Under the pieces are notes generated by a model. The model did no database searches and was not told the origin of the DNA. It saw only the letters and a list, made by a program, of their open reading frames with translations. Made by a program: the position numbers and the translations under genes. Shown piece after piece: positions 11,656 through 22,368 of a stretch of 64,000 nt of DNA (its first letter is position 1; each line of letters starts with the position of its first letter). Source of the stretch: Suillus spraguei (Eukaryota; Basidiomycota; Agaricomycetes; Boletales; Suillaceae); assembly GCA_016800925.1 (NCBI GenBank), contig JABCPU010000241.1, positions 1-64,000 on the forward strand. The letters run 5' to 3'.

Positions 11656-13128
11656 TTAGTTGCTGTTGGCACGAGTGTACGGGGTTCGGGCAAAACCGAC
11701 GCGGGGCCTCATGCTGCCATCGAACACAACATAGAAGCGCTGGAGGAATACGTAGCCATTAATAAAGTCAAACCCTGAGCCAGTGGGCGAATCAAGGCCT
11801 TTAACGATGAGAAATATATCATTGTCATCGCCACCGCCATCAAGCCTGTAGTTGAGAGAACGAGGCCAGATTTGTGCATTCGGGACGAATCTGTAGGTGT
11901 ACTGTGCAAATGGTTAACAAGGGATGTGAGGTCCGACAGAATTGACGTACCTCATCAATATGGAAGTACAAGTTACGTAGGGCAGTGTACTGGTTAGGGG
12001 AAATCTGGAGAAGACGATTCGCCGCATTCATGGTACCGCCGGTTGCAGCCTGGTACCTCTCAAAGGCATCTATCGAACGCTGATGAGACCATTATTACTC
12101 CTTGCAGTCCAAATACACACCAGAGGCGATGTAAAGAAAGGTGCAACCGCAATTCACGATGCCAGCGGTGTAGTCCAAGATATGTGTATCTCCGTAGGTG
12201 ATCGCCTGATCGATACCCCAGTACTGCGATGAATGGGGGGTGAGGGTGATATCACTGAAACAAAACAATTACTATCAGTCTGGATTGACCCAGAGGCTAA
12301 GGTGCCTTACGTGTATTGAATTCTGCCGGTGTACCTCTGACGGTTGGCTCCACCAAAGGAAATCTCTCCATCGCCAATCAGGGCTGTACCTGCGCTGATG
12401 GGCTGGAAAAAGATACCAACAACGGGCTTACGAATGGCGCCTCGTTGAACCAGGTAGTCAGCGACAGTCGGGAGTGTGGCTTCTGGCGAATTTAGGGTGC
12501 CGCGTGTCAAGTCTCTAGGCCCGATGCCAAGGACACCGTCAAAAGCGAAGCCCTGCGAAGTAGAAGCAACACCGAATTGCATCTGGTTGATGGAGGGCCC
12601 ATTGGTACCGAAAGTCATTGAATCTTTGAATAAAGTTCCTATATATACTAATCGTAGGTATTTTCAACTTACGATATTGTTGTATGCCATACCTTGGAAG
12701 GAGCCAAAATGATAATGGCCCCCCACAGGCACTCCAATGTCGGTGCCAGTGTTGCTCACGTACCGAGTGTTGGCGCCAACCCATGTGATCGCGCTAGCGC
12801 TGTCGACAATCAAGTTGTCTTCAATAATACATTAGCAGCCGCATGTTTTCTCAGTGTTGAACTTACAGATTGTGGTGGGATTGCCAATGCTAACTGATAC
12901 GCTGTAGCCCCAAACAAAGTTTGACAACGGAACAGAATCACGTCGGCCATGCGCGTTGTATTCCGTCAAGGCCGCAATGAGAGCTTCATCATGCCGCGAG
13001 AGGTCAGTAACATTGGAGAATGTTAGCCTCCTGGTCATGGGGAGCGTGATGGGGGAATTGCGAACTTCAACGGGAGATCCCGTGACTGGCAAAACCAGGA
13101 GTGCTAAGAAGGATGCAACGGAGAACAT
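11656..13128 (-). CDS. Secreted pepsin-like (A1) protein with altered catalytic sites
   Basis: Six exons on the minus strand, 12867-13128, 12693-12818, 12311-12638, 12121-12254, 11951-12069 and 11656-11901, join into one 404-aa frame. The N-terminus is a signal peptide (hydrophobic run LALLVLPVTG). A propeptide follows, then YSVSVSIGNP, the first active-site strand LIVDSASAITWVGA, the flap-side GSFQG, FDGVLGIGP, and IGDGEISFGG. The second active-site strand reads DYTAGIVNCGCTFLYIAS, then DAFERYQAATGG. The C-terminus ends GFARTPYT. This is the polyporopepsin-type fold of basidiomycetes. In active enzymes both strands carry D-(T/S)-G. Here site 1 keeps D but reads D-S-A, and site 2 reads N-C-G. 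All junctions are GT-AG, with no stop or frame break. Likely a non-catalytic or impaired homologue. Confidence 0.85.
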
Positions 13129-13826
13129 GACTCACTGGAAAGTCATATCATACTCGGTGGCCCACTATATATGTGATAGCAAACGCGATGGGAATATTGA
13201 GCACCTTAGCCACGTCAGTCCCCCTCGAAAAAGTGATGACAAGATAGTTGCGACGCGAGTCATCCCGAGTGCAAGGATTTGACTTCCCGATAAATGTGGC
13301 AAGAGATGGTTTGCTTTTGATCCTGGCATGTCCAATTTCTAAATCTCAGTGTTGTCAGGTGTCAGTCAATGTTGATCAAAAGGCGTGCTCAATTCTTAAG
13401 TTGTCAAGAGTTGTCAGCTCTTTATTTGTACCATTACGCGATCGTAATTTCGGTTCCCAGAAAGGGTTAGAACCCGGTATGCATCCGGGATGACTGACAA
13501 CAAACATCCGGTGACGGACTTCAATAGTCGGACTCAAAGTAGGGTTTGAGAAAATCGGTAAAGCTCGCTAAACTCGGGTAAAGCTAGGCTGATCCGTGCG
13601 CCCAACACGTGCAGAACATGCAGCACGAGTCGGCATGATAGCGGACTCCGAAAATTATGCCTGCACTTCGACCATCACGTCCTCGTCGCTCTGCATGACT
13701 CAAAGCCTCACAAGGCCTCTTGCGGAAGACCCTAACTGCTATGGAACCTGTTCAAGCACCTGTTACACGTGGAAGAGCGAAGAATCGAGGGTCACAAGGT
13801 CGTTTGGCCACTAGTACTGGTACTAG

Positions 13827-14298
13827 TGTTACGAACTGGGGTGGCGTTACCAGCGACAGTGATAAGACACAGATGGTCTGCTGGGAGGTTTGATTACGTT
13901 CAAAAGAGAACGAGGATTACTACTTAGGAAGGGTTCCAAGTAGGATCAAGGGTTCTGTCGAGGAGTTGCGACTCTAAGACAATCGGTAGAATAGAGACTA
14001 AGGCTAAGGAGTGCTTAGACTTAGAGACGATTCAGACGACTTAGGTTGGAGACCTAAGCGAAGGATATTCCAGGTAAAACCCAGTCAGATTAAAGTAAGG
14101 TATACAAGCATAATACAACGTGCTTAAATAAGCCAATATGTGCGCATGGACCAAGAGAGATGTGAGAACATAAGTGCGTATCCAAAGAAGGAAGGCAACT
14201 ATAGTACAGATGCGTGAGCATATGAGTCAGAGTCACGTTATGTAATATACAAGGTAAAAGGAGACGAAAAATGAATAGGGGCACATACAATTGTAACA
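13827..14298 (-). mobile_element. Solo LTR of the gypsy family, target duplication ACTAG
   Basis: 472 bp starting TGTTACGAACTGG and ending TTGTAACA, flanked on both sides by ACTAG (13822-13826 and 14299-14303). It matches the LTRs of the chromovirus at 27365-35006. Relative to that element's coding direction it lies on the minus strand. Formed by LTR-LTR recombination of a former full insertion. Confidence 0.9.
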
Positions 14299-14979
14299 AC
14301 TAGTGGCCAGGACCAACTTCGTCTGCCAAAAATTACAATCCAGTGGCAAGCAGATTTCAGGCGGACTGAAAAAGAAAAAAGTCATTGAGCATCTTCGAAT
14401 GCACCCTGCTGATTGTCGTGTCTTATTCTATTCCAACAATAAATCACACCCTGATGGTAATCGCCCCTCAGGCAAAGACAAAATCTCAATCTGCCATGTA
14501 ATTGCTAAGCATGTCTTTGAGCATGATCCCAAGTATGCAAACTACTATCCTGATGAGCCTGACAAGTTTTGTGACTCCACAAATAACCATATCATTGGGT
14601 AAGTGTTTTGCCTATCTATTCATGCATATACTGAACCTTTACAGCCCAAGGAAAAAGTATCGAGAATACTACGACAAGCTGCATGCCACAGGTGCTGGAA
14701 TCACACCGCTTGATGATACTTCTGCAGCAAACTTGCACGGTAGGTGCTCATATTTAAATTTAATCAGGTTAACTTAACATTTACAGCGCAAATTCTGGAT
14801 GATTTCCCCTGGTATGACGACCTCGCAACCATTTTGGGGGGGAATCCAGCAATCTCCCTCAAGACAGTCTTGTCAGCGCCAGGGACAGATCACGCGGCTA
14901 ACTATTTTTTGCTCATACAGGGGAGGACATCTAAAAATTCACAGCTGTCTTCAAACACTCAGTATGGGGGTTACATATG

Positions 14980-15240
14980 TCTCCAGTGTTCATCCCCCTC
15001 CTGGTGCTCCTCCTCCTGGTAATCCTCCTCCCAGTGCTCCTCCTCTCAGTGCTCCTCCCGGTGCTCCTCCTCTCAGTGCTCCTCCTGGTGCTCCTCCTCC
15101 CGGTGCTCATCTCCCTCCTCTCGGTGCTTATCTCCCTCCTCTCAGTGCTTATCTCCCTCCTCTCAGTGCTTATCTCCCTCCTCCCAGTGCTCATCCCCCT
15201 CCTCCTGGTGCTCATCTCCCTCCTCCTGGTGCTCAGCCTA
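14980..15240 (+). repeat. Pro/Ala-coding tandem repeat
   Basis: Imperfect repeats of CTCCTCCYGGTGCTC and CTCGGTGCTTATCTCCCTC type. All reading frames stay open in both directions, which makes spurious long ORFs here. Confidence 0.85.
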
Positions 15241-15644
15241 CTCCTACCTATAATGAGCAGTATTTCCCTGGCACACAATTTAATCTTACCCCGAATACTC
15301 AGTCCTCTCAGTTTAATTGTCCTAGTGCTCAGCGCCCAGTGCCCAGCCACTCTCACCCTGGCCAGGACCACATCTGTCACCCCCTCAATCAAGATGACAG
15401 GGGATGGACTATGATGACAATGACAACTTGTATACCCTGGACTATGACATTAATAGCCCTCCAAGGCATGACAATGGACACAAACACCAACTCCCTCCAT
15501 CCTCTCCTTCGCCTCCTCCTCGTTCTCAATTCATACTTCCTGAGAAGTCACAGATGACACTGTGCAACAGCCGTACTGCCTTCGGTGCATCTGACCCCAC
15601 AAGACGCACGAGTGAAGGGTCACTGAAACCTGTTTCAGTGGTCG

Positions 15645-16412
15645 TGTCATATACCATACTTCTAATCTCAGATCCGACCATATCTGATCAGATCCGATCG
15701 ATTCCATATCCATCCGGTCCACAGATCCTGTCTGGACCACCCATCCGAATGTGCTCACTTCTCGCACCTGAACTCCCTTGTGTATATCCGTGTCTATCTC
15801 CTTTCATCATTCCTCCTGTTTCCGGTATTCCGGCTGTGTATATTTCCGTCCTACATCACTGATCCGTTACCTGTGTTCATTTCCGATTCATGCTTACTGA
15901 TCTGCTGTGCATTAACTAATAGACTTCCGTTACACTTCATACATAGCCCTCGGTCCTGGACTTGTTGATTATCCGTCTTAGATACTTACAGTATATAAAC
16001 CACTTGTAAATCTCCGTAGAACCTTAGTTCGAATATCATCTTAGATTCTGCTCATTCTGCTTCCTCCGGACTTAAGCCACTTTCCGCTCCAAGTCATCTT
16101 CCGAGACTGGGATTGATTCCTATAGTCTATATCTCTGACTCTATCTTCGGATAGTCTATCTCTGCTAGTTTCTAGTTAGGAATTCATTCCGAAGCTAGTC
16201 TTAATCTTTGTTCTATTCCTACATTCCGGATAACCTTCGGACATATCATATCCGATACCTTCGGATGTCCAGACCTGTCACGCAACTCCTTCCGGATCTT
16301 TGGACATATAACTTCTCCCTGAAATAAGGGGCATTACTCGGGAAAGGGGCACAGTGCACGAACTGAGGCCAAAGCCCTTCAGATCTCTCTACCTTTGAGT
16401 ACGGTCTTAACA
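15645..16412 (+). mobile_element. Solo LTR, second family
   Basis: 768 bp, TGTCATATACC...GTCTTAACA. Flanks are GGTCG (15640-15644) and GGTCA (16413-16417), a 5-bp target duplication with one change. An inverted near-copy lies at 37715-38483. No internal element of this family is present in the window. Confidence 0.85.
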
Positions 16413-16924
16413 GGTCAGATCTTCCTGTTCACAGTCTACACCTGGAACATCAGTGTCGGGACTGATGTCGATGTCACCGACGATGCTATCTGTGGTCTCT
16501 GAGAAGGGGAGGCCTTCAAAAAAGGCAGGTTCTGATATATTAAGTCAAGTCAACCTGCTCAACGACGAGATTGAGAGCATGCAGTCAGAGAGGCTTGACA
16601 AGGTGTCCCGCAAGGAGCTGAAGAATGACCGTTACATGGCAAAACTCAATCTCACGTGACAGGAAAATGAACATAAGTTTCTCCAAGCCGAGTGCCAGGA
16701 TGAGCACCAGGATGCCACCATTGTTCATCAATGCTCTCAAGAGGCAAAGGGCACTGAGATTCGTCTCCATGAGGCAGAGGCCAAGATGCACGAGTCATTG
16801 GCAAAAGCCCACGCAGAGGAGGCGGCATTGCTACACCTCAAAATCCAATTTCACCAACTTGCTGGAGGCTCCTGAAGGCTCACATGCTGTTACATTTGTA
16901 TATCCCTGTTGTGATTATTAGTTG

Positions 16925-17345
16925 TTTTTGTGCATCATGTCTCATCATTGTCTTTTAGCCTTGTCCTTTGCTTTTGTGCATCGTGTCTCATGTTATCTTT
17001 TGGCCTTGTTGTTTGCTTTTTGTATGTTGTATCTCATGTCGTCTTTTAGCCTTGTTGTTTGCTTTGAGTACGTTGTGTCTCATCTTGTCTTTTAGCCTCG
17101 TTGTTTGCTTTGTGTATGTTGTGTCTCATCTCATCTTTTAGCCTTTGCATCGTGTCTCACATTGTCTTTTAGCCTCATTGTTTGCTTTGTGTATGTTGTG
17201 TCTCATCTCATCTTTTAGCCTTTGCATCATGTCTCACATTGTCTTTTAGCCTTGTCGCTTGCTTTGTGTACATTGTGTCTCATCTCGTCTTTTAGCCTTC
17301 ACATTGTGTCTCACATTGTCTTTTAGCCTCGTCATTTACTTTGCC
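16925..17345 (+). repeat. Minisatellite, TCTTTTAGCCTYGTTGTTTGC type
   Basis: About eight imperfect copies of a roughly 40-60 bp unit with the cores GTGTCTCAT and TCTTTTAGCC, between the accessory ORF and the transposase of the Harbinger element. Confidence 0.85.
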
Positions 17346-17445
17346 CCTACGATAGTATGCTGCCGTCTTCCCTCACATTATGAATGTCGTGGATACTACA
17401 TGCAAAACTAACTCTATGTACTGTGTATTTGACCATGGTTGCTTC

Positions 17446-19020
17446 CTATCCCTCCCTGCACTGTGCTTTTGATGTTGGGCTGTCGAATAGTAGGTCCATC
17501 AACCTCGCACAACAAGCCTGACCTGGAGTACCTTTGTACATCCTGTTGCCTACCACCTCATTACCATCAGGAGCCTCAAAATCTTCATCCATCATGCCTC
17601 TGCCCTGCTGATGGGCCCATTCAACTGTTCCATTAGCGTTGTTCCACCCGCGAGCTTCCTCCAACCATATGATCATGTTGTGTAGGATTAAGCAACATTG
17701 AATCCAATGAATGGCGGTACAAAGGTCATTTTCTGGATGAATGTTCTGCCAAAGGTCCCTAAGAGATTAAAAGCACCATTTGAGGGCTGAAAATGTGTGT
17801 TCTACGCAGACACAGATCTAAATAAATCTTAAGTAAGGAAACAACTGCAAGAGAAAAAATACAAACAGAAGAAAGGTGAAGGTTAAATGTCCTCTGAATT
17901 TTTGTCAGCCTGCCATTGTAAGGTTTCTTAAGGGGGGGATGCACCAGGGCTCCAGTGGATATGCACTGTCTGCCCAGATTCAGTGGTCATCTGGAAGGAG
18001 TGTAGCATGTTCTCTATAAACATGAGTGGATCTGAAAGCATAGGCATCATGGACACTCCCAGGGTGACCAAGAGTATAGTCAACTATGAGAAGATTATGG
18101 GGCATAATGACAGCCTATAAATTAATTCAATCAAAAATAGTAGACAGATAGGAAATAAACACACTTGACAGCCAAGGGAATATCTTGACTTCCTATCACA
18201 AAAAACTTCCCCATGAAAACCAGGTTTCTGGTGCACATTTATTGTAGAGCCATCCACAGCTAAAATCCCATTCTGCCACTCAGGGCAAACAGTTTTTGCT
18301 GCATACTTCCGAGCAAGCTCAAAATCCTCTGAATCAGGAGGAGGGAAGCCCATGAATGTGTCATGCTGGTCCAGAAGTGCAACCATAATACAGTTGGTGC
18401 AGTTAATAATTGATCCAACACTAACTCCTGCCCACTGAGCAACATACTCCACTGCTATGGCATTACCATAGTGACCTGCACAGTTGAGAAAAAATGGCAA
18501 GCTGTATAGAAATGGGGAGTTGGGAGTTGGGTGAATTGTTGTGGAAGATAGGGTGGTCAGATATTAAATGAAGGATGTCATCAAATATATCAGGCTCAAC
18601 ACGTAGTTTCTGCTGAAATAGATGAGGACGATGTTCTCCAAAATGCACAAGAAGGTGTAATTGGGAGGCTTGTGGCATAGGCTCATTATAATGCATGAGC
18701 ACACATGTCTTCTCCACCTCATCCTGGAGAGCTTCAATCTGGTATTGAAGGTGGGTGTAATGAGTGATAGTATTATTGGTTTCATTTCCAGATGAGTCGA
18801 AGTCAGATCCAGAATTGTCAGAGAAGAATAGTGAAAGAGGTGAGGGGGGGGTGATTGTTATGATGTTCATGAAATCATCAGAGTCTGAGTCTGAAGAAAA
18901 GCTAGAGAGAGAGTCTGTGGTATCATCTTGTACCATGTGATCATATGTGATCCTGGCCAATGCCAGTGAAGCCTTGTCAAGGTCATGCAGGATATCTGCT
19001 CTGTTGCTTGTATGAGGCAT
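17446..19020 (-). pseudogene. PIF/Harbinger DDE transposase, broken
   Basis: Reads on the minus strand from ATG 19020 (MPHTSNRADIL). An acidic Ser/Asp-rich N-terminal region is followed by RVEPDIFDDILHLISDHPIF, then the DDE core: YVAQWAGVSVGSIINC, CPEWQNGILAVDGSTINV, KPGFHGEVFCDRKSRYSL, an intron near 18165-18117, DYTLGHPGSVHDAYAF, IWADSAYPL, and the C-terminal helix AIHWIQCCLILHNMIIWLEE. Lesions: one extra T in a six-T run near 18493-18500 shifts the frame between QLAIF and LN-AGHYGNA, and a TGA stands where DDH-W-IWADSAYP expects Trp (about 17970). Another break occurs near 17760. Inactive. Confidence 0.75.
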
Positions 19021-19958
19021 AGTGAGGTTTAGGGGATCAATTCCCCTATCTTTGTGATTGCTTAATATGATGTTTGTTATGGCTGAGTTTGAATTCGGAA
19101 AGTTCTGTTCCAGTCCGTTTCGATCCAGACCAGCATCCACAACATCCAGACCAGCATCCACAATGTCAACACCATGGAGTACCTTCCTTGCTCCACCTCT
19201 GAGATCTATTAAAGCACTGAACTTCTACCAATTCTACCAGCTCCACAGATCATTATCTGAATCAACAATCCATCAAACACTAGGCCAACCTTCTGATAAA
19301 GCTTCTATCCCACCTGCAGCCCTCTTTCTGCCCACTCATACGTTACCCTTACAGTGGGTCATGAGTACTGATGTGTCTGGCTGGCTCTCAAGTGGTTGCA
19401 GTTGCAGTGTCACACAGACCATTCACTCCTGTTGTTCACATAGGCTCTGCAGTAGTAATCCTAAATGGAATCAGAGGTACATGTAGTCACAGTAGCGGCA
19501 ATGCCCTGACGAGAGCTTTTGCAGGCTTAAAGCCACTACTTTCCTGCTCTACTAGCCTCCCTCTCATCGAGCTAACAGACTCTTATCTTAGGAAATGAGT
19601 GCCTGCAGCAGGCACTAAGGAGGTGGTCGGCCTTGATGGCACTCTTCTGACATGGACTACACTTGTACCAGCCCCACCCACCACAAGATCGTATCGTCGT
19701 TGCAGAAAGCCTAGTGCAGATGAAGCTGGAATGTAGTTTAGTTATGGACTTGGGCTATGTACATACTACCCTACTTTGTAGCGTATGTTCTCAAATGTAC
19801 AAGTCTTATTTTGATGTCCGATGTACACCGAGAATAACATTGAATTTCTAACCCAGTTTTGTTGAGCTTTACTGAGCTTTACTGAGCCTCTAGCAAGCTT
19901 TAGCGAAAATCCTATTCTTACTCTGAGTACCACTAATGTTTGAAGTTTGAAGTCTTGA

Positions 19959-20225
19959 ATGTCTTTGCAGACACTTCACTATACAAATCCAGTGCAGAAC
20001 TTACTATACAACACTGTTGATTCTTCACATGGTGTCTATAATGTTTTACAAGACATTGATGGTGCTCAGCAGAGGACTTACAACAATCCTCCAAGTCATA
20101 TTCCACAAGAGTACAACATGTCATACATGAGTATCACTCGTGACCACCAACACCTGACTGCTGCTGCATATGACAGACAAGCACAAGTACAGAGGCCAGA
20201 TCCTCACATACAGCATGATTTCTCA
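19959..20225 (+). other. Open coding-like stretch, origin unknown
   Basis: Plus-strand frame with ordinary composition (N-P-V-Q-N-L-L-Y, S-H-I-P-Q-E-Y-N-M-S-Y) between the right end of the inner Harbinger and the broken second transposase. No family recognised; possibly the outer element's accessory ORF. Confidence 0.25.
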
Positions 20226-21357
20226 TCATGTACACCCAGCTCCTGCAATGCCCGCACAACTCGCTGGCAGTACAAGAACACTGTACCAAATCCAATCACA
20301 AGTTTGTGCACAGCTTGAAGTGGATCTGCACCTCATGAGCCGTACTGAAGAAGGAAGCATGCCAATTGATATCGAACTTTGCGCTGTAAAGATACAACCT
20401 AGCTTGGGCTGTAGATAAACCACTGCTCAAACTAGTATGTTAGTCTTGTGCTCCGTCTAGTCTGCTTCACTTGTAAGAACAAGAGCGTTCGACCCTAAAG
20501 GGGGATGCCTATTAGTATGGTCAAGTTTGAGCCTAACTTATGTGCAAAACAAGCGTCATGGTCAGCGGTAAGTTGCCGCAGTCAGCAATGATACCACTGG
20601 AACTAGCGTCGTGCGTAGCGGTGCTACCGTCGTCGAGATAAAGTCAGTAACAGTTGCATCAAGTGAGCGATGTCGAGCGGTGGTCTCTGTGGTAGCGGTA
20701 AGGTTGTGAGCGGTGCAATGAAACAGTAAAGAAGTCCGCAGTACTTTCAGCAGTAAAGTAGTGGAGCGTGAGAAGTTCAGTCAAAGTAACAATCAAAAGT
20801 CCAGCAGTAACGGAGAACGAGCATGATGTATTAACGAGCAATAAGGAAACTTTAAAGACTATGTCCACTACTGGGTTGATCCAGAGCTAGACAATAATCC
20901 TGACCTATAGTACGTGCAATGGTGTAAAATCAGGTACTTGTATCGTGTGGGGTACGTGGTGCTTATATCCTAAATTGTATGTACTCGGAATACTCTAGGC
21001 GAGATCAGTAGCGCTGGAGTGTTGTAACCGCCATAAGTAAACATAGCGCGAGGTGCTGTGGCACGAGGCAACATGTAATAAGGCTTGCCGTGGAATCAGT
21101 GATAATGAACAGGAAACAAACTACACACCAAATGGAGCTATGCGGATGCGGCAAGGACAAGTGTTATCTCCTGTAGATGTGAGACGAGTGTCAAAATATG
21201 GGGTTTTAAGCCCAGCGCCAATATGTTCATTACAGCGCTGTGGTTTCTTGCTGGTGGATTTGAATATGGGGTTCCGTTCAAGCAGATGGATGAGACGGTC
21301 AAAGGTAGGGCGTCCAACTCTGAAAGATGTCATTGAAAGATAACAGTGGTGATCCAA
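20226..21357 (-). pseudogene. Second Harbinger-like transposase, split by an LTR-like insertion
   Basis: On the minus strand, 21357-21235 reads FRVGRPTFDRLIHLLERNPIF, then STSKKPQR. After removing 20385-21234 the frame continues K-V-R-Y-Q-L-A-C-F-L-L-Q-Y-G, stop, G-A-D-P, then IGFGTVFLYCQRVVRALQEL. This is the N-terminal helix-turn-helix-like part of a Harbinger-type transposase. The internal stop is TGA where the family has Arg (CGA). The catalytic part is missing. Confidence 0.55.
20385..21234. mobile_element. LTR-like insertion, family C, copy 1
   Basis: 850 bp, TGTAAAGATACAACC...GTTCATTACA, so the ends are TG...CA with a short inverted TGTAA/TTACA. Flanks repeat GCGC directly outside the ends; taking this out restores the transposase frame (K-K-P-Q-R / K-V-R-Y). 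A homologous copy is at 35105-36002 in the same orientation. Confidence 0.65.
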
Positions 21358-22368
21358 TAGAAAACATACCTGTATTCATGCCAAAAATCTCAGTCTGGCC
21401 AGCTCAGAGAAATCTCAAAGAATTTGAAACACTTTCTCCATTGATTATATGGGCTGTGTGAGCCAGGGCCAGATAGCATACTTGTGAGTACTTGAAGTCC
21501 AGCATTTGTTCTTGTGAGAAATGCAGCAGTGTGATGATGGTCATCATTGTCACCATCGGTGAAAATGAAGTGCTCAAGTTCAAGGTGAGTGCATTGGATA
21601 GTTAAGAGCTCACAAAGCTCCTGTTTTCACTGCATAGTGAGCACGCTGTTGTAACCTCAATTGTTTGATAAGGCAGAGTAAGCGTGGTAGCTGCAGTGCC
21701 CAAATGAAGCCTCACCTGGTCAGCTAAATTGTTTGGCTCTAAGGCATGGTGGGACTTGACAACTCTTGACCTGACAACTTAAGAATTGAGCATGCCTAAA
21801 AATAGTCAGTTAGTGACTCATGTAATTGATTTGACCTGACAAATAGTCGATGCATCAGCATACTATCATTGGGCCAGAGTTGCAAAATGGTAGAGAGTTG
21901 CAAAACACCTCATAGCACAAAACACAATACATTCTAAACCTCCAACTCTTGGAAATGAGACCTTTTATTATCGATCTATAGTACTGTATTTCTTGTTTTA
22001 CAAAGAAAACACAATGAATGCCCTTGGCATCAAAATTATCCCCCCAAGTCACATACTTTCATGTAAAACAATCAAGGGAAGTGTAAACCCCAGCCAAAAA
22101 AGTCTTCCTTTTTCCAGGAGCCCTTTATACTAGTCCTCACCTCCTCCATATTTTTATAACATGATTAGAGCAGAGTTGCTGTTGTTATCGACAATGTAAT
22201 CATGACAGTCAGAGAATGCTCAAGCATGACATTCATGAGCGGAGTACTAATTCTTATTTTTCAACGCTTTTGAGAATTTGGGTGTACTGAGCGTTAGATC
22301 ATTGGAGTTCAAACGTGCAGCTGTGACAGAGTGTGACACCTGCGCCAACACACCTGTGGGAAGCTTTG

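Larger units (their letters stand above)
14303..16875 (+). pseudogene. Harbinger accessory ORF (Myb/SANT-like partner, inferred)
   Basis: Open exon from about 14303 to 14598, an intron, exon 14643-14739, an intron near 14740-14786, and exon from 14787. The first part reads SICHVIAKHVFEHDPKYANYY, then RKKYREYYDKLH, FPWYDDLATILGGNPAI and SAPGTDHAANY, which I associate with proteins next to fungal Harbinger transposases. A Pro/Ala/Gly tandem repeat follows (14980-15240). Solo LTR 15645-16412 interrupts it. After the LTR, 16453-16875 continues as a coiled-coil Gln/Glu/His-rich tail. That tail has a TGA at 16658-16660 where the same frame then runs on to 16875, consistent with TGG to TGA. The N-terminus is unknown because the 13827 LTR abuts it. 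Function in DNA binding is inferred from context. Confidence 0.5.
13525..19935. mobile_element. PIF/Harbinger-type DNA transposon, decayed
   Basis: Ends are inverted: TAGTCGGACTCAAAGTA at 13525 and, read from the right end at 19935, TAGTGGTACTCAGAGTA (3 mismatches in 17). Subterminal GTAAAGCT words recur at both ends (13560-13590 and 19865-19890). Inside are a plus-strand accessory gene (14303-16875) and a minus-strand DDE transposase (17446-19020), the usual two-gene layout of this superfamily. Solo LTRs at 13827 and 15645 were inserted later. The expected 3-bp TWA duplication is not clear. Confidence 0.65.
13353..21842. mobile_element. Outer Harbinger-like element remnant with imperfect terminal inverted repeats
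   Basis: The left end 13353-13425 and right end 21745-21842 are inverted matches: both start TTGTCAGG or TGTCAGGT and share GCTCAATTCTTAAGTTGTCA, with indels. They would bound a transposon whose transposase is the broken minus-strand gene at 20226-21357. The intact-looking Harbinger at 13525-19935 lies inside. No clean short target duplication seen at the outer ends. Inferred from two end matches only. Confidence 0.4.

Noticed and set aside
14931..15414. Long overlapping ORFs on both strands
   Set aside because: They fall on the Pro/Ala tandem repeat, where no frame can acquire stops easily.
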